Source: Ottowia testudinis
GTDB taxonomy: Bacteria > Pseudomonadota > Gammaproteobacteria > Burkholderiales > Burkholderiaceae_C
Direction: 5' to 3'
Length of the DNA: 64,000 bases
Assembly (NCBI RefSeq): GCF_017498525.1
Contig: NZ_CP071796.1
Span: forward strand, 2,046,001 to 2,110,000
In this document: positions 17,044 through 24,576 of the stretch, in pieces
How positions within the stretch are numbered: the stretch's first letter is position 1
How the letters are laid out: each line of letters opens with the position of its first letter
Made by a program: the position numbers and the translations under genes
The notes under the pieces: generated by a model
The model's input: the letters and a program-made list of their open reading frames with translations, nothing else
What the model was told of the DNA's origin: nothing
The model's database searches: none

Positions 17044-17066
17044 CCATCGCAGGAGTCGCACGGTTC

Positions 17067-18101
17067 ATGGAGTTCTTCGTCATCTCGATGCTCAACGGGT
17101 TGAGCTACGGGCTGTTGCTGTTCATGCTCAGTTCGGGCCTGACCCTCATCTTCAGCATGATGGGCGTGCTGAACTTTGCCCATGCCAGCTTCTACATGCT
17201 AGGCGCCTACCTGGGCTACACCATTTCGCGCTACACGGGTTTCTGGGCCGCGCTGGTGCTGGCGCCGCTGGCGGTGGGCGCCCTGGGGGCGCTGTTCGAG
17301 CGCTCGGCCCTGCGCAAGGTGCACAAGTACGGCCACGTGCCCGAACTGCTCATCACCTTCGGCCTGTCGTACGTCATCCTGGAACTGGTGCAACTGGTTT
17401 GGGGCCGGCTGGCGCTCGAATTCAAGCCGCCCGAGGTGTTGCAAGGCCCAGCGTTCACGCTGATCAAGCATGCCTCCGACGGCCTCAGCCTGGTATGGGG
17501 GCAGGCCGCGCCAGAGATGTGCCAGGCTGCCGATGCGGCGGTGCGTGTGGTGTGCTCGCCGTTTCCGGCCACGCGCGGCTTTCTCATGCTGGTGGCCATC
17601 GTCATGCTGGGCGCGGTGTGGCTGTTGCTGACGCGCACGCGCATCGGCCTGGTCATTCAGGCCGCGCTGACCCATCCCGACGCGGTGGAGGCCCTGGGCC
17701 ACAACGTACCGCGGGTGTTCATGCTGGTGTTCGGCGCCGGCTGCGCGCTGGCCGGGCTGGCCGGGGTGATTGGCGGCAGCACCTTCCTGACCGAGCCGGC
17801 CATGGCGGCCACGGTGGGATCGATCATCTTCGTGGTGGTGGTGGTGGGCGGCATGGGTTCGCTGGCCGGCGCGTTTCTCGCGTCGCTGCTGATCGGCGTC
17901 ATTCAGACCTTCGCCGTGGCTTTTGACTGGTCGCTCGGCTCGGCGGCGGCGCGCATGGGCATCGCGCTCAGTCCCGCGCTGCAGGACAACTCGCTGCTCA
18001 AGCTCACCGTGTCGCAGGTGGCGCCGATGCTGCCGTACCTGTTTCTGGTGCTGATCCTGATCTTCAGGCCCAAGGGCCTGCTGGGTGCGCGCGAAGGGTG
18101 A
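17067..18101 (+). CDS. livH: Branched-chain ABC transporter permease, LivH type
   Basis: 344 residues starting MEFFVISMLNGLSYGLLLFMLSSGLTLIF, the standard LivH opening. GVLNFAHASFYMLGAYLGY and the late VVVVVGGMGSLAGAFLASLLIG are the conserved permease blocks; about eight membrane helices are visible. A GCAGGAG site lies 12 bases upstream. It forms the inner-membrane channel with the LivM-like product. A loop around residues 120-165 (ACGVVCSPFPA region, with cysteines) is longer than in E. coli LivH. Confidence 0.93.
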   Translation: MEFFVISMLNGLSYGLLLFMLSSGLTLIFSMMGVLNFAHASFYMLGAYLGYTISRYTGFWAALVLAPLAVGALGALFERSALRKVHKYGHVPELLITFGLSYVILELVQLVWGRLALEFKPPEVLQGPAFTLIKHASDGLSLVWGQAAPEMCQAADAAVRVVCSPFPATRGFLMLVAIVMLGAVWLLLTRTRIGLVIQAALTHPDAVEALGHNVPRVFMLVFGAGCALAGLAGVIGGSTFLTEPAMAATVGSIIFVVVVVGGMGSLAGAFLASLLIGVIQTFAVAFDWSLGSAAARMGIALSPALQDNSLLKLTVSQVAPMLPYLFLVLILIFRPKGLLGAREG

Positions 18102-18105
18102 TGAC

Positions 18106-19395
18106 GTGCCCGCTATCCAAAACCCATCGTCCCTGCGTGCCCGCTGGATCATCTGGGGCGCCTTCGCGCTCGCGCTGCTGGTGGCGCCCTGGGTGTTTTC
18201 AAACAACCTGAGCATCACCATCCTGTGCCAGATCGGCATCGCCATCATCGCCTGCCTGTCGTACAACATGCTGCTGGGGCAGGGCGGCATGTTGAGCTTC
18301 GGCCATGCGGTCTACACCGGGCTGGGCTCGTTCATCGCCATGCACGCGCTCAATGCCGCCACCGGCGGCAAGCCGTCGGTTCTGCTGGTGGTGATGCTGC
18401 CCTTGATCGGCGGCCTGGCGGGCCTGTTCTTCGCCGTGTTGCTGGGGTACGTGACCACGCGGCGCTCAGGCACCACCTTTGCCATGATCACGCTGGGCGT
18501 GGCCGAACTGGTGTTCGCCATGTCGCTGATGATTCCCGAGTTCTTCGGCGGCGAGGGCGGCATCTCCGGCAACCGCATGACCGAGCCGTTCATGGGCATC
18601 ACCTTCGGGCCCCAGCGGCAGGTTTACTACCTGATCGCGGTGTACACCTTCATCTCGGTGGCGGCCATGTACGCCTTCACGCGCACGCCGCTCGGGCGCA
18701 TGCTCAACGCCGTGCGCGACAACCCCGAGCGGGTCGAGTTCGTCGGCTACAACGCGCAGCGTGTGCGCTACCTGGCTTTCATCGTGGCGGGCTTCTTTGC
18801 AGGCATTTCGGGGGGGCTCGCGGCGCTCAACTTCGAGATCGTCACGGCCGAGGTGGTGGGCGCGGCGCGCTCGGGCTCGTACCTGCTGTTCACCTTCCTC
18901 GGCGGCGCCACCTTCTTCTTCGGGCCGATCATCGGCGCCGTGCTGATGGTGCTGGCCTTCGTGCTGTTCTCCGAACTGACCAAGGCCTGGCTGCTGTACC
19001 TGGGCCTGATCTTCATGCTGATGGTGATGTATGCGCCCGGTGGCATCGCCAGCCTGATCATGATGAACGTGCGGGTCGCCGCGTTTGGGCGCCTGCGCGA
19101 ACTGCTCGGGCATTACCTGCTGATGGCCGTGACGGGCGTGGTGGCGCTGCTGGGCCTGTCGGCGCTGATCGAAATGATCTACCACCGCCAGCTCGAAGGC
19201 GCGGGCGCCCCGGCGCTGCGCTTTCTCGGCATGACGCTGGACGGCGGCAACGCCCTGCATTGGCTGGCCGCGGCCGCGGTGGCGGCGGTGGGCATGGCGA
19301 GCTTCGAGTGGGCCCGGCGCCGCTTCGCCCGGCGCTGGCACGTGGTGCAGGAATACATCGAGCATGAAATCAAGAAGCGGGAGGTGGCCGCATGA
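18106..19395 (+). CDS. livM: Branched-chain ABC transporter permease, LivM type, with C-terminal extension
   Basis: 429 residues from GTG 18106, five bases after the livH stop with GAAGGG upstream; an earlier GTG at 18085 overlaps livH. Landmarks are LGQGGMLSFGHAVYTGLGSF, the EAA-like LGRMLNAVRDNPERVEFVGYN and SGSYLLFTFLGGATFFFGP. The canonical LivM core ends near GGIASLIMMN. About 110 further residues follow, with two extra hydrophobic stretches (LLMAVTGVVALLGLSALI and LHWLAAAAVAAVGMA) and a charged tail (HVVQEYIEHEIKKREVAA). The tail is unusual compared with E. coli LivM. Confidence 0.92.
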   Translation: MPAIQNPSSLRARWIIWGAFALALLVAPWVFSNNLSITILCQIGIAIIACLSYNMLLGQGGMLSFGHAVYTGLGSFIAMHALNAATGGKPSVLLVVMLPLIGGLAGLFFAVLLGYVTTRRSGTTFAMITLGVAELVFAMSLMIPEFFGGEGGISGNRMTEPFMGITFGPQRQVYYLIAVYTFISVAAMYAFTRTPLGRMLNAVRDNPERVEFVGYNAQRVRYLAFIVAGFFAGISGGLAALNFEIVTAEVVGAARSGSYLLFTFLGGATFFFGPIIGAVLMVLAFVLFSELTKAWLLYLGLIFMLMVMYAPGGIASLIMMNVRVAAFGRLRELLGHYLLMAVTGVVALLGLSALIEMIYHRQLEGAGAPALRFLGMTLDGGNALHWLAAAAVAAVGMASFEWARRRFARRWHVVQEYIEHEIKKREVAA

Positions 19396-20162
19396 GCTGC
19401 GCCCTTCAACTCAAAGACCTGCGCAAGAGCTTTGGCAAGACGCAGATCATCCGTGGCGTGAACCTGGCCGTGCAGCCGGGCGAACGCGTGGCCGTGATCG
19501 GCCCCAACGGCGCCGGCAAATCGACCCTGTTCAACCTGATCAGCGGCCGCTTTCCGCCCAGCAGCGGTGAAGTGCTGCTGCATGGTGCGCGCATCGACGG
19601 CAAGAAGCCGTACGAGATCAACCGCCTGGGCCTGTCGCGCAGCTTCCAGATCACCAACATATTCCCCAAGCTCAGCGTGTTCGAGAACCTGCGCTGCGGC
19701 GTGCTGTGGAGCCTGGGCTACCGCTACACCTTCCTGAAATTCCTGGCCAAGCTGGACGACGCCAACGCGCGCGCCGAGGAACTGATGCGCCAGATTCACC
19801 TGGAGCGCAAACGCGACGTGCTGGCCATGAACCTGACCTACGCCGAGCAGCGCGCGCTGGAAATCGGCGTGACCATCGCCGGCGGCGCCAACGTCGTGCT
19901 GCTGGACGAACCCACGGCGGGCATGAGCCGCAGCGAGACCGAGCATTTCATCGATTTGATCCGCGAGGTGACCGTGGGCAAGACCTTGTTGACGGTGGAG
20001 CACGACATGGGCGTGGTGTTTGGCCTGGCCGACAAGATCGCGGTGGTGGTGTATGGCGAAGTGCTGGCCTTCGATACCCCCGAAGCCGTGCGCGCCAACA
20101 CCCGCGTGCAGGAAGCCTACCTGGGTTCTTCCGTGGCCGAATCGCAGGCGCAGGGACACTGA
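19392..20162 (+). CDS. livG: Branched-chain ABC transporter ATP-binding protein, LivG type
   Basis: 256 residues; the ATG overlaps the livM stop. Walker A is GPNGAGKST, the Q-loop is in SRSFQITNIFPKLSVFENLR, the signature region is modified (LTYAEQRALEIGVTIAGGANVVLLDEPTAGM), and Walker B with catalytic Glu and the switch His (TVEHDMGVVFGLADKI) are intact. LivG ATPases form a heterodimer with LivF and drive substrate import. The signature LTYAEQR in place of LSxGQQR is found in this family branch. Confidence 0.95.
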   Translation: MSCALQLKDLRKSFGKTQIIRGVNLAVQPGERVAVIGPNGAGKSTLFNLISGRFPPSSGEVLLHGARIDGKKPYEINRLGLSRSFQITNIFPKLSVFENLRCGVLWSLGYRYTFLKFLAKLDDANARAEELMRQIHLERKRDVLAMNLTYAEQRALEIGVTIAGGANVVLLDEPTAGMSRSETEHFIDLIREVTVGKTLLTVEHDMGVVFGLADKIAVVVYGEVLAFDTPEAVRANTRVQEAYLGSSVAESQAQGH

Positions 20163-20164
20163 CC

Positions 20165-20872
20165 ATGCTGAAGCTCGAAAATCTGCACGCGTACTACGGC
20201 AAAAGCCACGTCCTGCACGGCGTGGGCTTTCATGTGGCGCCGGGCGAAATCGTGGCGCTGCTGGGCCGCAACGGCTCGGGCCGCTCGACCACCGCCAAGG
20301 CCATCATGGGCATGGTGCATGCCGAAGGCGTGATCGAATGGAAGGGCCAGCCCATACTGGGCAAGAAGCCCTTCGAGATTGCCCACCTGGGCCTGGGCTA
20401 CGTGCCGGAAAGCCGTGACATCTTTCCCAAGCTCACCGTGCACCAGAACCTGCTGCTGGGCCAAAAGCGTGGCGGCTCCGGTGCGGGAAAGGGCAGCCGC
20501 TGGTCGTTCGACGACATGTACGCCATGTTTCCGCGTCTGGCAGAGCGCGAGAACACCGAGGCCGGCGTGCTCTCGGGCGGCGAGCAGCAGATGCTTACCC
20601 TGTGCCGCACCCTGATGGGTGACCCCGACCTCATCATCATCGATGAGCCCACCGAGGGCCTGGCGCCGAAGATTGTCGAGTTGGTGGGCGAGTACCTGAA
20701 AAAACTCAAGGCGCGCGGCATCTCGGTGCTGCTGATCGAGCAGAAACTGACCATCGCCATGGCCATTTCCGACCGCGTTCTGGTCATGGGCCACGGCAGC
20801 ATCGTTTTTGACGGCACGCCCGACCAGTTGCGCGCCGACGCCGCCACGCGCAAGGAGTGGCTGGAGGTGTGA
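20165..20872 (+). CDS. livF: Branched-chain ABC transporter ATP-binding protein, LivF type, Walker A Lys to Arg
   Basis: 235 residues, start two bases after livG stop. It is the partner ATPase of LivG. Signature LSGGEQQMLTLCRTLM, Walker B LIIIDEPTEGLAPKIVE and the switch histidine position (LLIEQKLTIAMAI, where LivF proteins have Q for H) are visible. Walker A reads GRNGSGRST: the invariant lysine that binds the phosphates is arginine (codon cgc). The same is likely in relatives, but it predicts an asymmetric ATPase pair with LivG carrying the intact P-loop. Otherwise the length is normal. Confidence 0.94.
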   Translation: MLKLENLHAYYGKSHVLHGVGFHVAPGEIVALLGRNGSGRSTTAKAIMGMVHAEGVIEWKGQPILGKKPFEIAHLGLGYVPESRDIFPKLTVHQNLLLGQKRGGSGAGKGSRWSFDDMYAMFPRLAERENTEAGVLSGGEQQMLTLCRTLMGDPDLIIIDEPTEGLAPKIVELVGEYLKKLKARGISVLLIEQKLTIAMAISDRVLVMGHGSIVFDGTPDQLRADAATRKEWLEV

Positions 20873-21063
20873 GCGGTGGGTTGACGAGGTAAACACGATC
20901 AGCGCCCCAGGCAGGCCGCGCTCGGGCATACTGGAAAAATCGTTGTATCGCCCGCTCTGCACCGTGAAAAGTCAGGCCGTGGCCGACAGTGGCGTAACTC
21001 AGCATTTTTTTCCTTTCGCGACACAAGTTTCTATGTGCATGATTCTTCCGGCCGGCTGAGTGG

Positions 21064-21731
21064 CGATGCAAAAGATCATTGCCGCCGCGACAGTAAGCCG
21101 ATGACGAACGCGGCGCCGGCCAGCGCGATCAACACGCCCACGGGCACTCTTGCGGCGCCATTTACTGGCGCGCCAGCAGATCGCCCAGCAGCATCAGCAA
21201 CGCACCCGAGACCGCGCACAGCGCCAGCGCGCGCCAGGTGCGGCGCCATCAGGCCGGCAAAGCCGATAACACCCGCCACCGCCACGAAGCAGGCGGTGGC
21301 CAGCGCCGACACCACGAATACCTGCCGCGGCTTAGCGGGCCGGGGACGATGCGCAGGCTGTGCGCGGCCGCGTCGCCCGCCAGCACGGCGTCGAGCTGGC
21401 GGTGGCGCAGCGCGGCGAACCCCGCCGCCAGCGCCGGCGCGTCCAGCGCTAGCGGCAGTTTGTCCCAGCGCGCGGCGCCAAAGCCGACCATGGTCCAGAA
21501 CATCACCAACTGCGCAATGCGCTGGTCGCCCAAAAAAGTCAGCAGTTAGGCCAGCGCCGTGAACATGAATGACACCGCCAGTCCCGCCAGCACCATGCGC
21601 TCGGTCGTGTACAGGCGCTGGCGCCGCATCAGCAGTATGACGGTGGCGGCGGCCATGCTGGCGGCGGGGCGCGTCTTGTCGATGCGGATGTGGTGCACGT
21701 GCAGTGCAAGCGGTGCAGGCGGCTGGTTCAT
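21064..21731 (-). pseudogene. Decayed BtuC/FecD-type ABC permease
   Basis: Three blocks of one FecCD-family permease can be read in order on the minus strand. First, 21731-21549 ending ERMVLAGLAVSFMFTALA, then an in-frame TAA at 21546. Second, the same frame continuing GDQRIAQLVMFWTMVGF... to about 21320. Third, another frame from 21315 with CFVAVAGVIGFAGLMAPHLAR and VPVGVLIALAGAAFVIGLL. At least one stop and one frameshift separate them, and the N-terminal third is missing. These motifs are typical of vitamin B12/siderophore permeases. It lies directly downstream of the riboswitch-controlled TonB receptor, so it was probably btuC-like. Confidence 0.8.
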
Positions 21732-21744
21732 GGTGCGATGCGGC

Positions 21745-23928
21745 TCAGAAAGTCAGCCGCCCTGTCAGGCTGACGGTGCGCGGCGCGCCCAGCAGCCATT
21801 GGCTGAGCCCGCCTGACAGCGGGTACACCCGGTTGCCCAGGTTCTGTACCGCCAGCACCAGGCTGCTTTGGCGGGTTGGCTTGAACGTGAGCGCCGCATT
21901 CAACACCGTGTAGCTCGGCAGGTAGGCGCTGTTGGCCGGGTTGAGCGGGCGCCGCCCCACATGGCGCAAGCCCGCGCCGACTTGCCATTGGGGGTGCGGT
22001 TGCCAAGTCGACCACAGGTTGAACAGACGCTCGGGCGCACCGGTAGGCACGTTGCCGGCGTAGGAAATGGCCTGGCCGCCCGAGACGGCGGCGAGCTGGC
22101 CGTAGCGCGCGCGCACCAGGGCCAGGTTGGCGTCCACCGTCCAGCCGCGCACGGGCTCGGCGCCAAACGCCAGTTCAACCCCGGTGGAAGATTGCTGGCC
22201 GATCTGTTGCGTGATGGCCGGGTTGTCCACATCGCGCGATAACAGGTTGCGCTTGGTGATGCGGTACAGCGCCACGCTCCATTCGCCGCGCAGCGCAGGC
22301 ACGTCGCCCTTGACGCCCACCTCCCACTGGCGCGCGCGCGTCAGATCGTGGGTGGTGGTGCCCCCCGGCAGCGACATCGCGCCGCTGAGCGGGTCGGTGC
22401 CGGTGGCAAACTGGCCGTAGAGCGAGAGATCGCCGCTGGCCTTGAACACCGTGCCGATGCGCCCGGTCACGGGCGAATACTTCACCTGGTCCGGCCCGGC
22501 CGTGGCGCGCATGTTCTGCGAGCGCAAGCGCATGCGGTCGGCGCGCAGGCCGCCCAGCACGCTCCAGCGCGGCGAAAGGCGCCAGTGGCTTTCGGCGAAC
22601 AGGGCAACCGTGTCCAGCCGCGAGCTGCGGCCCAAGCCGTAGGCGTCGGTGGTGTGGAACAGGCCGGGCACGATGGCGTCGGGGTTCACGCTGTCGCTGC
22701 CGCCATAGGGCGAGTTGTTGAGGTGAGCCAGCTCGGTGCGAAAGGCATCCAGCCCCAGCACCAGCTGGTGCGGCACGCCCGCCACCGGGCGATCGACCTG
22801 CACCTCGAAGCGGTTGCCGGTCTGCTTCAACTCATGGCCAATGGCGATGAAGTCGGCGCGGCTCACCCAGCCGCTGGCGGCGTCGAAGCGGTAACTTTCT
22901 GCGTTGCGCCACCGGCGGTCAGAGCGCAGGTGGTAAGTCTCGTTGCGCAGTTGCACGCCGTCGGCGGCGTCGTAGCGCAGGCTCAGGCGCCAAGCTTGGT
23001 CGTTGTAGCGCACGCGCGCGTCGCTGAAGTTGAAGCTGCGGCCGCGCCAGTCGGCCGGCACGGTGCCGCCGCGCAAGGGGGTGCCGAAATAGGTGCTGTC
23101 GTCGTTGTGGCCGCCGTCGAACATCGCCGTGGCGGCAAAGCGCGCGTTGGGGCGCAGGCTGAGCGCCAGCGAGACGTTCTGGCGCTGGTACGCGCTGTCG
23201 CTGCGCACACCGCTGCTGCGCGCCGCATCCAGGTAGGCAGCATACGCCACCGTGTCGCTGATCGGGCCGCGCAGCCCGATGCCGCCTTGCACCTTGCCGT
23301 GCTGGCCGACGCTCAGAAAGGCCTCGCGCTCGCTGCGGTCGAACAGCGGCTTCTTGGTCAGGTAATTGACCACCGCGCCAACGGCGCTATCGCCGTACAG
23401 CACCGAGCCGGGGCCGCGCAGCACCTGCACCGATTCGATGGGCCAGGTGGAAAACGGGTAGGTCACGGTGCCCGATGCCACGGCGAGGCGCGTGCCATCG
23501 ACCAGTTGCGCCACCGAGTTGTGGCCCACGAAGCCGCGGGCGCTCAAGGCGCTGAAGCCGTTGCCGGGCGCCGGGCTCTCGGCCAGGCCGGGCAGGCTGA
23601 CCACCGCATCCTGCGTGCGGGTCAGGCCGCGCGAGATGATCTGCTCGCGCGAAAGGGTGCTCACGCTGGCGGGGGTTTCGCGCGGCGTCAGGCCGAAGCG
23701 CGAGCCCGTTGCATCGGGCCGGTACTGGTTCAGGCTGGCGTTGGGCGCCGGGGCTTCGCCAGTCACGGTCACGGCAGGCAAGCTGGCTGGCGCGGGTTCT
23801 TCGGCAGCCGGTTGCTGGGCAGCGGCACTGCCCGCCAGCAGCAAGGCGCTGGCGCCCAGCAAAACGGCCGGGCCGCGGCGCCAATGGGTTGGTATGCCGC
23901 CGTTGATGGGCAGCGTGAGTGTAGCCAT
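21745..23928 (-). CDS. TonB-dependent receptor under a cobalamin riboswitch
   Basis: 727 residues from ATG 23928, with GAGGA 6 bases upstream; the ATG at 23934 overlaps that site. A signal peptide (LLGASALLLAGSAAAQ) precedes a plug domain (PRETPASVSTLSREQIISRGLTR, VLRGPGSVLYGDSAVGAVVNY) and a 22-strand barrel ending in SLTGRLTF with the terminal Phe. By sequence it belongs to the siderophore-receptor class and is longer than E. coli BtuB (614 in precursor form). The upstream B12 riboswitch indicates that the cargo is a corrinoid. The downstream gene is a dead BtuC-like permease, so inner-membrane transfer must rely on another locus. Confidence 0.93.
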   Translation of the reverse strand: MATLTLPINGGIPTHWRRGPAVLLGASALLLAGSAAAQQPAAEEPAPASLPAVTVTGEAPAPNASLNQYRPDATGSRFGLTPRETPASVSTLSREQIISRGLTRTQDAVVSLPGLAESPAPGNGFSALSARGFVGHNSVAQLVDGTRLAVASGTVTYPFSTWPIESVQVLRGPGSVLYGDSAVGAVVNYLTKKPLFDRSEREAFLSVGQHGKVQGGIGLRGPISDTVAYAAYLDAARSSGVRSDSAYQRQNVSLALSLRPNARFAATAMFDGGHNDDSTYFGTPLRGGTVPADWRGRSFNFSDARVRYNDQAWRLSLRYDAADGVQLRNETYHLRSDRRWRNAESYRFDAASGWVSRADFIAIGHELKQTGNRFEVQVDRPVAGVPHQLVLGLDAFRTELAHLNNSPYGGSDSVNPDAIVPGLFHTTDAYGLGRSSRLDTVALFAESHWRLSPRWSVLGGLRADRMRLRSQNMRATAGPDQVKYSPVTGRIGTVFKASGDLSLYGQFATGTDPLSGAMSLPGGTTTHDLTRARQWEVGVKGDVPALRGEWSVALYRITKRNLLSRDVDNPAITQQIGQQSSTGVELAFGAEPVRGWTVDANLALVRARYGQLAAVSGGQAISYAGNVPTGAPERLFNLWSTWQPHPQWQVGAGLRHVGRRPLNPANSAYLPSYTVLNAALTFKPTRQSSLVLAVQNLGNRVYPLSGGLSQWLLGAPRTVSLTGRLTF

Positions 23929-24094
23929 GACCATTCCTCGTGCAGTGGCCCGCTCGCCCGCGGGTCACGTGGCGTTGCTGTTGTCGGCTACAAGCAGTGG
24001 ATGGAATGGCCCCAGACCGGTGCGTTGGCGAAGGCCTGGCGCGCGCGGTGGGTCCGGTCCGCCGCACGCCCGCAGCCGCCGTCAATGCTTGAAC

Positions 24095-24350
24095 AAGGCC
24101 GGTATCCGGGCTTGCGGACCGCCAGCGCGTGCCTTCCAGAAGAAAACACGCTGGCGAGGCCCCGTCCTTCCCACGCCACCAAGGGCGCAGTGGATGCCGG
24201 GCGCGCGTGGCGCGCCGGCGTCGGGGCTTGGTTTCCGCTGACCGTTGCGGGGGCAGCGCAGGACTTGCCGGACGAGGGGACAACCCCCGCATGGCGCACC
24301 TGCTTCCCGTTGAACCCCTTCGGCCGTGAACCGACCTGGGGGCACCTTTC
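24095..24350 (-). promoter_or_regulatory. Cobalamin riboswitch
   Basis: On the minus strand, the 5' part reads GGTGCCCCCAGGTCGG, then GAAGGGGTTCAACGGGAA and GCAGGTG; the core has GCTGCCCCCGCAACGGT; the B12-box region has CCACTGCGCCC followed by GCGTGGGAAGGACGG; and the 3' closing arm is AAGCCCGGATACCGGCC. These occur in the order and spacing of the cobalamin aptamer (about 250 nt). It ends about 165 bases before the TonB receptor start. Adenosyl- or methylcobalamin binding is expected to repress the receptor. No clear terminator was seen, so control may be at translation. Confidence 0.93.
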
Positions 24351-24357
24351 AAGCCAG

Positions 24358-24386
24358 CCGCAAGACGCATCGGGTGCGTCTTGCGG
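24358..24386. other. 29-bp perfect palindrome between riboswitch and fadB-like gene
   Basis: CCGCAAGACGCA, loop TCGGG, TGCGTCTTGCGG: a 12-bp perfect stem. It lies just 5' of the riboswitch (minus strand) and about 190 bases before the FadB-like ATG (plus strand). There is no T-tract, so it is not an ordinary terminator. It may be an operator or the first leader hairpin. Confidence 0.6.
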
Positions 24387-24576
24387 CCGCGGTGATTGTG
24401 GCATGGCCGGTGGCGGGCGCGCTTGGCGCTGCGGTACAGGTCTCGATCGTGACAAGATCATGGGCTGCGGGCCGTTCGAGTTCACTAAACTGGTGGCGAG
24501 CCTTGTCGTCGCGCAGGCTCGGGGTCACCCAGCCCCATTGCGCGCCCCTCTTTCCCCTTGCGAGGAGATTTCAAGA

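Noticed and set aside
21745-23928. Naming the receptor btuB
   Set aside because: Riboswitch control supports corrinoid uptake, but the protein is of siderophore-receptor type and length, so the symbol would overstate the evidence.
22348-24576. An open frame on the plus strand that would extend the FadB-like protein to over 1400 residues
   Set aside because: It is antisense to the TonB receptor and its riboswitch, has low-complexity Ala/Gly/Arg composition, and the true start at 24577 has a strong ribosome site.
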